Assembly (NCBI GenBank): GCA_049293015.1
Contig: JBATSB010000203.1
Span: 1-64,000 of the forward strand
Source: UBA2330 sp049293015
GTDB taxonomy: Bacteria > Bacteroidota > Ignavibacteria > Tepidaquicellales > Tepidaquicellaceae
DNA length: 64,000 bases
Direction of reading: 5' to 3'
The notes beneath the pieces were generated by a model. That model was given only the letters and a program-made list of their open reading frames with translations. It did not search any database and was not told where the DNA came from. How positions within the stretch are numbered: the stretch's first letter is position 1; the number at the start of each line of letters is the position of its first letter. Positions 17,338 to 25,868 of the stretch are shown here, piece after piece. The position numbers were made by a program, and so were the translations under genes.

Positions 17338-18197
17338 TATTTTTTCTTAAATGAATTAATGACCGATCTCTGCCAGAGAAATAGTATTAGAAAGATCAGA
17401 TTACCTAAAGTCACTGCAGATATCAGGTAAAGATCGATTCTGTTAAAGATTGAAAAGATTATTAAAGCGACCATGTGAGTGGTAGAGCCTATCCAGCTCC
17501 ATGCTCTCAGCAGAGTTTTATTTTTTCTTTTGTACTCCTCAGGAGTTACATCAAGTACAAAATATTTGGTTGATCTCTTTTGGAATTTGCTATAAGACAA
17601 ATAAGATGAGATAAGTAATTTTTCAATAAATTTACCTTTTACTTTTTCAAGTTCTTCCATCTCCTCTGTATATTCACTTATCTCCTCATCTAATCCGGAA
17701 GCTTTCTGATACACATATTCAAGATACATATTTCTGTAATTATCAAAGAACATATTCTGCAGAGCTTTTGAAGCACCGGCAGTGATAGTAAGAGTCCAGC
17801 TAAATAATGCATCTCCGGTTATATGCGTCATCGCAATTCCAAGCCCGAGGAAAACTGATACTGATGTTATGTAATCAATGAATCCGTCAATCACTCTTCC
17901 AATTCTTGTCCCGTTCTTTTTTAGACGGGCGAGCTGACCGTCCATGCAGTCTAAAGTATTGCAAATGAAAAAGCTCAATGAACCAAGGAGTAAAAATTCA
18001 TAAGTACCAAATCCGTATAATACACCAGATAGGATCCCAAACATCAGAGCGACTATGGAAATATGATTTGGTGTTATATTTGTATTATAGATCAGTTTTA
18101 CAAATACAAATGATATTGGTCTGAAAAAATATAAGTCAAGAATTTCTTCCGAATCTACTGTTTTTAGAGATTGTTTAAATTCAGAAATTAAAGACAT
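17337..18197 (-). CDS. CDP-alcohol phosphatidyltransferase family membrane enzyme
   Basis: The 286-residue integral membrane protein carries the complete family signature DGx2ARx8Gx3Dx3D in NTLDCMDGQLARLKK through GRVIDGFIDYI (about residues 85-112). Such enzymes transfer a phosphoalcohol from a CDP-alcohol onto a second alcohol, releasing CMP, as in phospholipid or di-inositol-phosphate synthesis. A charged segment of about 60 residues (SGLDEEISEYTEEMEELEKV and onward, about 165-225) separates the catalytic half from the last helices. The TAATG overlap with the nucleotidyltransferase gene suggests a two-enzyme pathway for a polar lipid or soluble phosphodiester. The gene lies 20 bases downstream of kup. 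Confidence 0.86.
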   Translation of the reverse strand: MSLISEFKQSLKTVDSEEILDLYFFRPISFVFVKLIYNTNITPNHISIVALMFGILSGVLYGFGTYEFLLLGSLSFFICNTLDCMDGQLARLKKNGTRIGRVIDGFIDYITSVSVFLGLGIAMTHITGDALFSWTLTITAGASKALQNMFFDNYRNMYLEYVYQKASGLDEEISEYTEEMEELEKVKGKFIEKLLISSYLSYSKFQKRSTKYFVLDVTPEEYKRKNKTLLRAWSWIGSTTHMVALIIFSIFNRIDLYLISAVTLGNLIFLILFLWQRSVINSFKKK

Positions 18198-18217
18198 TTT
18201 TTAAAAAATTAATTATT

Positions 18218-20128
18218 TTAGAGTTCGACTTGAGTACCTACTTCAAAAACCCTCTGCGGCGGTATGTTAAAAAATTCCGTAGCCCTTTGAGCATTATTTG
18301 AAAGTAATATAAAAAGTTTGTTTCTTAAAAGTTTAAATCCCTTTTCATTTCCGGGAATCAGGGTTTCTCTTCCAAGGAAGAAAGTAGTTTTGTTCAGATC
18401 CATCTGAATATTACCTTTCTTTAAAAGTTCAATAATATTCTGAATATTGGTGACGTCCATATAACCGTAATTTGCAATAACCCTGTAAAATCCTTCTGTA
18501 GGCTCTTGTATTTCAAGCCTGTCTTCCTGTTTGATATGCGGTACTTTTTGAATAATGATAGTAAGTATAATTACCTGCTTGTGTAAAAGTCTGTTATGCT
18601 TAATATTCTGGATAAGCGGAGGAGGAGTTCCATCCTTATTACTGGACATATAAATCGCTGTTCCTGGAATGGCAATTAATCTGATACTTAGAATTTCAGT
18701 TACAAAATACTCCAGTGAAGTTGTCTGCTGTTTGATCGTTTCAAGAAGTTTTTTTCTACCATTATTCCATGTCTTCATAATTATATAGATCATTAGACCA
18801 ATTGCAAGCGGAACCCATCCGCCCTGGAATATCTTCAGCATATTTGCACCCCAGAATGAAATGTCGAGTGTTATGAAAAAGAGAACAACAACTACGGCAA
18901 TTATTTTATTCCAGTGCCAGAGCTTTATTGTTGTAATCAATAGTAAAATAGTCGTCATCAGCATAGTAGTAGTAACAGCAATTCCATAAGCAGATGCAAG
19001 ATTACTAGAGGACTTAAAACTAATTACCAAAGCTATAGTAGCAAAGAAAAGCATAGTGTTCAATTGAGGAATGTAGATCTGTCCTCTTTCATCTTCAGAA
19101 GTATGTACGATCTTCATTCTTGGCAGATATCCGAGCTGCAGAGCCTGAAATGTCAGAGAAAATGCTCCTGATATAACAGCCTGAGAAGCAATTACAGCTG
19201 CAAAAGTTGCAAGGATGACTAATGGATACAATGCCCATTCCGGTGCAAGAATATAGAAAGGATTTTTTGCAGCATCCGGATTTCTTAAAAGCAAAGCACC
19301 CTGACCAAAATAATTCATCAGAAGACATGGCAATACCAAAATAAACCATGTGATCTTGATCGGCTTTCTTCCGAAATGTCCCATATCAGCATAAAGTGCT
19401 TCACCACCGGTGACAACCAGAAATACAGCTCCGAGTATCACAAATCCGTGAAAGCCGTTTTCTATAAAAAAATTTACAGCATAATAAGGATTTATTGATA
19501 AAAAAATTTCCGGGCTTTCCAATGCTGAGACAATTCCTAATGCTGCAATTACAATGAACCATGTAAAAGTGACGGGACCAAATATTTTCCCAATACCGCT
19601 CGTTCCTCTTTTCTGGACACTGAATAATACAATTAAAATTATTATTGTTAATGGTATAATATATGGTTCAAAAAATGGAGTAGCAATATTTAATCCTTCT
19701 ACTGCTGACAAAACAGAAATAGCAGGTGTAATAATACTGTCACCGTACAGTAATGCAGCTCCGAAAAGTCCAAACAGCAGAATCATAGAACTGATCCATT
19801 TACTTTTGAATTTAGACCTTCTGAGAAGAGACATTAATGCAAGTATACCACCTTCTCCGTCATTGTCTGCACGCATTATTATTGAGATATATTCAATCGA
19901 TATAATCAAAATTAATGCCCAAAAAATCAGTGATAATACTCCAAGTATATTTTCTTTTAACGGAGCAATTGCATGCGGACCGTGGAAACATTCCCTCAGT
20001 GCATACAGCGGACTAGTACCTATATCACCAAATACTACTCCAAGTGCACCTAAGCAAAGTAATGCAAGATATTTTCCGCTTTTATTATTACCCTGTGTTT
20101 TTGTTGTATCGGGAAGTTCCTTATTCAC
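18218..20128 (-). CDS. kup: KUP-family potassium uptake protein
   Basis: The 636-residue transporter matches the KUP/HAK/KT family of proton-coupled K+ importers. The N-terminal segment GALGVVFGDIGTSPLYALRECF (about 32-53) is diagnostic, followed by DNDGEGGILALMSLL (about 88-102), YGDSIITPAISVLSAVEGL, and about twelve membrane helices. A cytoplasmic tail of about 170 residues includes GTAIYMSSNKDGTPP and ends FEVGTQVEL. The start is GTG at 20128. It is the first gene of a compact minus-strand block and is divergent from the GNAT gene. Potassium uptake beside a possible osmolyte-type pathway could reflect osmotic adaptation, but this is only a suggestion. Confidence 0.95.
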   Translation of the reverse strand: MNKELPDTTKTQGNNKSGKYLALLCLGALGVVFGDIGTSPLYALRECFHGPHAIAPLKENILGVLSLIFWALILIISIEYISIIMRADNDGEGGILALMSLLRRSKFKSKWISSMILLFGLFGAALLYGDSIITPAISVLSAVEGLNIATPFFEPYIIPLTIIILIVLFSVQKRGTSGIGKIFGPVTFTWFIVIAALGIVSALESPEIFLSINPYYAVNFFIENGFHGFVILGAVFLVVTGGEALYADMGHFGRKPIKITWFILVLPCLLMNYFGQGALLLRNPDAAKNPFYILAPEWALYPLVILATFAAVIASQAVISGAFSLTFQALQLGYLPRMKIVHTSEDERGQIYIPQLNTMLFFATIALVISFKSSSNLASAYGIAVTTTMLMTTILLLITTIKLWHWNKIIAVVVVLFFITLDISFWGANMLKIFQGGWVPLAIGLMIYIIMKTWNNGRKKLLETIKQQTTSLEYFVTEILSIRLIAIPGTAIYMSSNKDGTPPPLIQNIKHNRLLHKQVIILTIIIQKVPHIKQEDRLEIQEPTEGFYRVIANYGYMDVTNIQNIIELLKKGNIQMDLNKTTFFLGRETLIPGNEKGFKLLRNKLFILLSNNAQRATEFFNIPPQRVFEVGTQVEL

Positions 20129-20485
20129 AAAATTATTCAGAATATGTCCTTTTTATTTTCATGCTGTTTCCGGACTTTAAATAACTTTGAAAATTCAGAA
20201 AATTATCTCGGAAGGAATACTGATTATTCAAATTTTATGAAATGAGTGTATAAAAATTTCAATTTTTACTGTAGCTATTTTTAAAGGTTAAAAATAATTC
20301 ATATAATTATAAATTACAATTTATATAAGATTAACACTGAATTCATTTGAGATTGAATTATTTTTAAAAATTAAATTCTATTTTGTATTTAATAATAAAA
20401 TTTTAGAGTTATCTCAACAAAAGATTGATTTTTAGGAGTTTCATTTTTTTTATTAAATAAAGAACTTTATTAAAATTTAAAAAAC
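20129..20485. other. Divergent promoter region between kup and a GNAT gene
   Basis: This 357-base AT-rich spacer separates two genes reading away from each other, so promoters for both should lie here. I see no riboswitch-like structure, strong hairpin or small gene in it. Confidence 0.5.
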
Positions 20486-21013
20486 ATGATAACTATATCT
20501 GAAATTAACAAAAACAATCATCATTATTTAAACAAATGTGATGAAGAATTTGAAATTTCTACTGAATATAAAATAGAATTTACAGAAGATAGTTTTAAGC
20601 TTAGAGAAATTGCAGTAAATCCTTATTCGAAAAGATATGACAACATAAAAATAGATTCGACCGAACTTATTACCGGATCTGATACAGTTATTTATTTTGG
20701 CTTTTACAAAGATGAATTAGCCGGACAGGTATTTTTGAAAAGGTATTGGAATAATTTTGCATGGCTGGAAATTTCCATAAAGCAAAAATTCCGGAGAAAG
20801 GGAGTTGGAAAAGAATTGATCAGAGCTTCAGTAAATTGGTCTAAAGAAAAAAAACTTCACGGGATAATGATAGAGACTCAAAATAATAATGTAGCTGCCT
20901 GTAAGTTTTATGAATCATGCGGATTCACTCTTGGAGGATTTGATTTAAATTTATACAAAGGAATTGAAAAACATAAAAATGAAGTTGCTTTGTTCTGGTA
21001 TTTAAATTTCTGA
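20486..21013 (+). CDS. GNAT acetyltransferase, streptothricin acetyltransferase-like
   Basis: The 175-residue protein has a GNAT domain: the acetyl-CoA loop KQKFRRKGVGKELIRA (Q/RxxGxG/A type, about residues 104-119), then IMIETQNNNVAACKFYESCGF and LGGFDLNLYKG. The ETQNNNVxACxFYxxCGF, GGFD and final NEVALFWYL phrases are typical of streptothricin acetyltransferases (Sat/SatA), which inactivate the antibiotic by acetylating its beta-lysine. Resistance is a homology-based possibility only; environmental members may acetylate other amines. It is convergent with the TonB receptor gene across an inverted-repeat element. Confidence 0.82.
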   Translation: MITISEINKNNHHYLNKCDEEFEISTEYKIEFTEDSFKLREIAVNPYSKRYDNIKIDSTELITGSDTVIYFGFYKDELAGQVFLKRYWNNFAWLEISIKQKFRRKGVGKELIRASVNWSKEKKLHGIMIETQNNNVAACKFYESCGFTLGGFDLNLYKGIEKHKNEVALFWYLNF

Positions 21014-21030
21014 TTTCAAACACAGGTATT

Positions 21031-21231
21031 TGCCTCAAAGGCTCAAAGACTCTAAGACTCTAAGTTTTAAAAACTCAAAAGCTCAAAGACTTTAAAATTC
21101 GAAGACTCTAAAACTCATTTTTTTTTAATATTAAAATTAAAAACTTTCTTTGAGCCTTAAAGCCTTCGAGACGAATGATATTAAAAAATGTTTTTTAAAA
21201 ACTTTCTTAGAGCCTTCGAGACTTTGAGGCA
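21031..21231. repeat. Inverted-repeat element built of 8-bp words, between convergent genes
   Basis: Arms 21031-21056 and 21206-21231 match as reverse complements at 23 of 26 bases. Each arm is a string of degenerate 8-base words (gactctaa, ggctcaaa), and more copies fill the interior on both strands. Related pairs lie at 28218-28300 and 34485-34778. The element separates the GNAT and TonB receptor genes, so its transcript could fold and end transcription in either direction, although there is no clean T tract. Confidence 0.7.
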
Positions 21232-21246
21232 ATTTATTTTAACGTT

Positions 21247-23508
21247 CTAATTTAATTTCACTCTGAATCCAAAATAAAATTCCCTGCCTGAAGTCGGACC
21301 CCATACATATGAAGTATCAAAATATGGACCGAAAGGATCGTCAGCAGAGATGATCGGATTTTGCTGTGTAAAATCGAGTAAATTTTCTACTCCGCCATAC
21401 AGATCAAAATATTTAAAATTCCTGTTTACCTGCATATTTATAATTGAAAAAGGATCCGACTCTGTCGGTCTCTGATATTGAACAGGATTCGTAGCAGTAG
21501 AAGGCAGACGCTGTGTGCCAAACCATTGCAGACCTGCATTAAATCCCCATGTATCATCAGGAAATGTATATGAAACAGTTGTCAGTATCCTATCTTCAGG
21601 ATTAAAAGGCTGATCATACCAGATACCGTTATTCTCATATTTAAGCTGTACAAATTTATACGCAAGCTTTACATCAAGATATCTAAGAAGATTTATGTTC
21701 AGTTCCGATTGAAACACATTTGAATATGCATCTCCATTCAGATTTGAAAATAATACAGCAGTCGGATCTGAATCATAATCAGGAATAATTTTATTATCAA
21801 AATCAGTCCTGTAATAATCTAAATTCAAACTGCCGCCGTTATTTGCGATATTAAAATACCAAAGAAGATCAACTCCGTAGTTTAATATTTTTTCAGGATC
21901 GAGCTGCTCGAGAATTATTATGTCCTTTGAGCTTGCCAGTATGTTATTATATTCATTAAAAAGATTAATGGTTCTGAAACCTGTTCCAATGGAAGCTCTC
22001 ATTACAAATTCATCTTCAGGCTGATATCTGAAAAGCAGTCTCGGTGTATAAATTGATTTATAAACATTATGATAATCATATCTGAAACCCGCCATGAGAC
22101 TTGCTTTGTCATCAAGGAAATTGAATGAACCCTCAGCAAAGATACCCGGTATAGATTCGAGTTTCGGGTAATCGCCTGCATAGGTTTTTGTAGTTGTGTC
22201 TTCAAATACTATATTATCATCTACATCCAGATACTTATAACTTAGTCCGGTCTTTAAAACTGTCCTGTCGGAGAAAGCTGTTTCATAAAATCCTGATGCC
22301 GTAAACGAAGTCTGAGTTCCTCTATATTTTGTAAATCCAAAATATGAATTCTGATCATAATATGATGAGTTCATATAAAGCTTGAAACTGTTATCCGATG
22401 TAAACTGCCTGCTGTAGCGGAGATATCCTTCAAACGAATTCAGATCAGCAGTTTGTCCATAGACCTGATCACTGCCTGCATCTGTATCCTGAAAATAATC
22501 TGTCTGACCGCCTGTCCTTTCTTCATTCCAGTAACGGAAGGCAGCGTTTACATCTGTTCTGTTGACCTCTTTTACATCATCAGCATAATCCCATTTATTA
22601 TAAAAAGTATATCGCGTGACAAGAGGATTATCAAGGAAACCATCTCCGTTTTCGTCGATCCTGTCTGAGCTCTGAACTGACTGAAATGAAAAAATAGAAT
22701 TGAGATTATTTCCGAATTTTTCAGCGTAATTTATATTCACCTGTTTCTCAAGCATACTGTTCAGATATCCATTCAGCAATAGCTTATCGGAATTATTATA
22801 ATTTTTCAGAATGACATTCATGATCCCGCTGATGGATTCATATCCCTGAAGTACAGAGTTCGAACCTTTTGAAACTGTGATCCTGTCAATGATCGTCCCC
22901 GGATAACTGCTGACGCCATACTTTACATTAAGTCCTGTAAGGAGAGGTACGTTATCAATAAGTATCTGAGTATACACGCCTTCGAGTCCGAGAATTTTAA
23001 GTTCCTTACTGTCGGTAAGAATGTCTGTCACTGCAACCTCGACAGAAGAATTTCTCCCGAAACAACCTGACAGATCACAGCATGCATCCTTTACCAGTTC
23101 CTGCGAAGTGATAGTTTCAGTTTTTGGTAATTCGCGTCCGATAAAGGATGAGCCTCTGTCATCACTTACAATTATTTCCTCAGTAGTTGAGTTTGGAATA
23201 AGAATAATTTTCAGATTCAAATCATTACCAACCTCGACTGTATCTGCAGAAAATCCAATATAAGAAACAACTATTCTTTTATCAGAAATACCTTCTGCAG
23301 ATATTTCGAATTTTCCTTTCTCATCAGTAATCGTACCTTTCTTAGTATTTATCCATTTGATAATAGCGGCATCGAGAGTTTCATTTTTATTATTGACCTT
23401 ACCATACACGATACCGCTGATATTTTGAGAGAATAATTCAGATGCAAAAAGTGATGAAACAAATAATATTATAAAGATTAATTTATTCGACATCTTTTTT
23501 ATTATCAC
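21247..23508 (-). CDS. TonB-dependent outer-membrane receptor, probably metal related
   Basis: This 753-residue receptor has a signal peptide (about 6-28), a carboxypeptidase-like regulatory domain (GIVYGKVNNK to VVSYIGFSADTVEVG, about 31-105), a plug domain (about 125-235, with ILGLEGVYTQILIDNVPLL) and a beta-barrel ending FYFGFRVKLN. The plug carries the cysteine motif KDACCDLSGCFGRN, a pattern seen in receptors of heavy-metal loci in Bacteroidota. With its two neighbours it suggests uptake or handling of a metal such as copper. The GTG at 23508 overlaps the upstream gene by 26 bases; the ATG at 23493 is an equally reasonable start. Confidence 0.9.
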   Translation of the reverse strand: MIIKKMSNKLIFIILFVSSLFASELFSQNISGIVYGKVNNKNETLDAAIIKWINTKKGTITDEKGKFEISAEGISDKRIVVSYIGFSADTVEVGNDLNLKIILIPNSTTEEIIVSDDRGSSFIGRELPKTETITSQELVKDACCDLSGCFGRNSSVEVAVTDILTDSKELKILGLEGVYTQILIDNVPLLTGLNVKYGVSSYPGTIIDRITVSKGSNSVLQGYESISGIMNVILKNYNNSDKLLLNGYLNSMLEKQVNINYAEKFGNNLNSIFSFQSVQSSDRIDENGDGFLDNPLVTRYTFYNKWDYADDVKEVNRTDVNAAFRYWNEERTGGQTDYFQDTDAGSDQVYGQTADLNSFEGYLRYSRQFTSDNSFKLYMNSSYYDQNSYFGFTKYRGTQTSFTASGFYETAFSDRTVLKTGLSYKYLDVDDNIVFEDTTTKTYAGDYPKLESIPGIFAEGSFNFLDDKASLMAGFRYDYHNVYKSIYTPRLLFRYQPEDEFVMRASIGTGFRTINLFNEYNNILASSKDIIILEQLDPEKILNYGVDLLWYFNIANNGGSLNLDYYRTDFDNKIIPDYDSDPTAVLFSNLNGDAYSNVFQSELNINLLRYLDVKLAYKFVQLKYENNGIWYDQPFNPEDRILTTVSYTFPDDTWGFNAGLQWFGTQRLPSTATNPVQYQRPTESDPFSIINMQVNRNFKYFDLYGGVENLLDFTQQNPIISADDPFGPYFDTSYVWGPTSGREFYFGFRVKLN

Positions 23509-23866
23509 TTAACACTTTATCCGGATCTTTTTCAAAAGTTTCTTTACAACCGTCATTACAAAAATAATATTTCACATTATCATGAGTGGAAAATGTTTCC
23601 TTTTTTCCGTCATCATCCTGACATACCGGACACCATAGATTACCGGCAAGATATTTTGCAGGTTCTTTTTTGAATGCCTTTAAACATACTTCGCAGCAAA
23701 GTTCGACAGTATTATTAAAGTAAACATAAGTTACGACGTCTGCACCCAATTCCTCACCGCTGACGACGCATGTCTTTACTGAATCCTGATTATTTGCAAG
23801 TGTATTGCTGTTTTGTGAAAATGAAAAAGCGATGAATAACAGAGCAATTACGATAATTGTTTTCAT
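23483..23866 (-). CDS. Exported protein with two YHS/TRASH-like metal-binding units
   Basis: The 127-residue protein has a signal peptide (about 1-19) and two cysteine-rich units: CVVSGEELG followed by VELCCEVCLKAFKKEP (about 33-67), and LWCPVCQDDDG followed by YYFCNDGCKETFEKDP (about 77-115). The CxxxG...FC..C...F layout is that of YHS/TRASH domains, which bind copper, mercury or other soft metals. It is likely a periplasmic metal-binding accessory for the overlapping TonB receptor gene. A perfect 18-base palindrome lies 65 bases upstream of its ATG. Which metal it binds is unknown. Confidence 0.82.
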   Translation of the reverse strand: MKTIIVIALLFIAFSFSQNSNTLANNQDSVKTCVVSGEELGADVVTYVYFNNTVELCCEVCLKAFKKEPAKYLAGNLWCPVCQDDDGKKETFSTHDNVKYYFCNDGCKETFEKDPDKVLSDNKKDVE

Positions 23867-23930
23867 AAATAGATTATATAGTTTAAGTTTTTTAAAAATT
23901 TAATATTAGGTGTAGATCAATTTTTCAAAT

Positions 23931-23948
23931 ACAGGAAATATTTCCTGT
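23931..23948. promoter_or_regulatory. 18-bp perfect palindrome, candidate operator
   Basis: The sequence acaggaaatatttcctgt is a perfect palindrome with no loop, so an operator is more likely than a terminator. It sits in the 123-base gap between the Cys-rich gene and the YHS-like gene, 65-82 bases before the latter's ATG. A metal-responsive repressor is a natural candidate, but none is encoded next to it. Confidence 0.5.
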
Positions 23949-23989
23949 TAGAAATAAATTGACATAGTGAACGAAATTGATTTGTAAGT

Positions 23990-24415
23990 CTAAATTCTGA
24001 AACTGGAATTTAAAGTGCAGACATCTCTGACTGAGAAATTAATGTTGTATTGATAAGAATTGAATTCTGACTGAACAGATTGTTTTAAACTTGTAGAGTT
24101 ATTGCAGTAGTATTGTGAATATAGTTTTACTTTAGAATCTTTTACGAAAGGAAGACAAGGTTCTGAATGTTCATACTTTTCTGTATGAATTTCACAGCAA
24201 TCCATTTTGGTAATCATTTCCTCATGAATGCCCGGTAATTCACAGCAGACATCTTGTTCACAACATTCATCTTCAGTTTCCTTTTCACATGTCATATGAG
24301 TATTTCCATCGCTGACACATGAATGATGTATGAGTGCAAATGAAAAACTTCCTGAGAAGAAAATAATGAATGAAATTAAAACAGGAATGATATTTTTGAT
24401 TTTAAGAATTTTCAC
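23990..24415 (-). CDS. Cys/His-rich exported protein, HYC_CC_PP-like
   Basis: The 141-residue protein has a membrane or signal segment (about 8-28), then a dense run of Cys and His: HHSCVSDGNTHMTC, DECCEQDVCC, KMDCCEIHTEKYEHSEPC. This HYC...CC...CC...P layout matches small Cys-rich proteins commonly found beside heavy-metal TonB receptors and exporters in Bacteroidota. A role in envelope metal binding is inferred from the residues and from the adjacent YHS and TonB genes. The start is GTG at 24415. The segment after about residue 85 has no recognisable motif. Confidence 0.72.
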   Translation of the reverse strand: MKILKIKNIIPVLISFIIFFSGSFSFALIHHSCVSDGNTHMTCEKETEDECCEQDVCCELPGIHEEMITKMDCCEIHTEKYEHSEPCLPFVKDSKVKLYSQYYCNNSTSLKQSVQSEFNSYQYNINFSVRDVCTLNSSFRI

Positions 24416-24470
24416 AGGCTAAAAATAACAATAATGAAGCAAAGATAAAACACTTTTTTGAGGTTCAGAT

Positions 24471-25469
24471 TTATTTATTATTTTTTTGCATAAGATTTAT
24501 AATTACTCTGACCATCATTTCTTTTTCAGAAGGTTTTGATTCGGCTATCATTAGAGTCAGTGCAACCAAAGTATTATTTTCAATTTTTTTGGATCCGTCC
24601 TTTGCGTAAAGCAATCCATTTCTTTCCAGAAACCAAATAAACAAAAATGCTGCAATACGTTTATTTCCATCAGTGAATGAATGATTTTTTACAATGAAAT
24701 ATAAAAGATGCGCTGCTTTATTTTCTGCACCGGGATAAAGTTCTTTTTTTCTGTATGTCTGATAAATATTTCCAAGTGAACTTTTCAAAGACCCGTCTTT
24801 TTCTTTTCCAAAAAGATCAGATCCTCCGAATTTTTCTTTCAGCATATTTACAGCTTTCTGTGCTTCTTCATAAGTAATCTTAAATTTATCTTTTGAAGTC
24901 TTTAAAGATTTTTTCATAGTCTGATGATCATACTGATCTAAAAGGTCGAGAGCATGTGTATAATCGGTTATTACTTTGAGTAATCCGGTTGCTTCTGAAG
25001 AAGTAAGTTGCTTTCGTTCTATAATATTCTCAAGCAGCTTTACAGTATTTTTTAATTCAATGAAATTCAGTTCAGTATCTTTCAGACGCTTTTCGTTAAT
25101 TGTGTATCCTTTTATGAGAAATTCTTTAAGTCTTTGAGTTGCCCAGATTCGGAATTGTGTTCCCAATTTGGAATTAACCCGATATCCAACTGATATAATG
25201 GCATCCAAATTAAAGTATTCAATTTTCCTAGTGATATTTCTGCCCGCTTCATTTTGAACTGTTGCATTTTTTGCAACAGTTGAAGTCTTTTTCAATTCAC
25301 CTTCTTTATAAATATTTTTTAAATGTCGGGATATAACAGATTTATCTCTTCCGAAAAGATCAGATATCTGATTTAAAGAAAGCCATACAGTATCAGTAGC
25401 AAACCGAACTTCAATTTGAGTCTTTTTTTCATTTGTCTTATATATTAATATTTCATCTTTATTTTTCAT
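24471..25469 (-). CDS. RhuM-Fic/DOC fusion protein
   Basis: The 332-residue protein has two parts. Residues 1-115 match the RhuM (virulence_RhuM) domain: VWLSLNQISDLFGRDKSVIS, IEYFNLDAIISVGYRVNSK and GTQFRIWATQRLKEFL. This looks like a helix-turn-helix-type DNA-binding segment. Residues 170-330 are a Fic/DOC domain with the catalytic loop HSFTDGNKRIAAFLFIWFLE (about 258-277). Fic enzymes AMPylate or otherwise modify target proteins, and Doc relatives phosphorylate EF-Tu. No separate antitoxin gene is adjacent, so the RhuM part may provide self-control, or the protein may be an orphan toxin. It is read away from the propeller gene at 25869. Confidence 0.87.
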   Translation of the reverse strand: MKNKDEILIYKTNEKKTQIEVRFATDTVWLSLNQISDLFGRDKSVISRHLKNIYKEGELKKTSTVAKNATVQNEAGRNITRKIEYFNLDAIISVGYRVNSKLGTQFRIWATQRLKEFLIKGYTINEKRLKDTELNFIELKNTVKLLENIIERKQLTSSEATGLLKVITDYTHALDLLDQYDHQTMKKSLKTSKDKFKITYEEAQKAVNMLKEKFGGSDLFGKEKDGSLKSSLGNIYQTYRKKELYPGAENKAAHLLYFIVKNHSFTDGNKRIAAFLFIWFLERNGLLYAKDGSKKIENNTLVALTLMIAESKPSEKEMMVRVIINLMQKNNK

Positions 25470-25868
25470 ATCTGTCAGATTTTATTTTATAAATGATTCA
25501 AAATTATGCTTTAAACCTTACATAATCTATACCGATATTACTTAAATACAACATTCCAAAGTTTCTACTTTTAAATTACATTTAGGTCATCTAAAACAAA
25601 AAGATCTTATAGTTACGATTTGTTTAATTTTGTTTCGTCAAATATTTTTTAATATCAGCAATTTATTTAAAAAATGCTTTGACAGATATAAAATAAATAA
25701 TTTCAAAATTTAATTAAAGGATACCAAAATGATACTATGAAATTAAGTAAATAATTGTTAAATAAATTTTAAAAACAGGAATTTTTGCAAACAAAAAATG
25801 AGATTGAAAATATAAATCAATTTCAATACGTTACAAAAGTCCCAAAGGAATTTACGAAATAGAATAAT
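25470..25868. other. 399-base AT-rich spacer
   Basis: This lies between the divergent RhuM-Fic and propeller genes. I see no gene, terminator or riboswitch. Its last 40 bases before the ATG at 25869 partly match the sequence upstream of the truncated paralogue at 142, so part of the promoter or leader was duplicated with the gene. Confidence 0.5.

Noticed and set aside
19554..20180. 208-codon plus-strand open frame opposite kup
   Set aside because: It lies antisense within a gene with strong family motifs. The translated protein shows no motif and looks like the reverse frame of a hydrophobic transporter.
20129..20485. Looked for a c-di-AMP or other riboswitch upstream of kup
   Set aside because: No characteristic paired helices or conserved cores were seen in this short AT-rich spacer.
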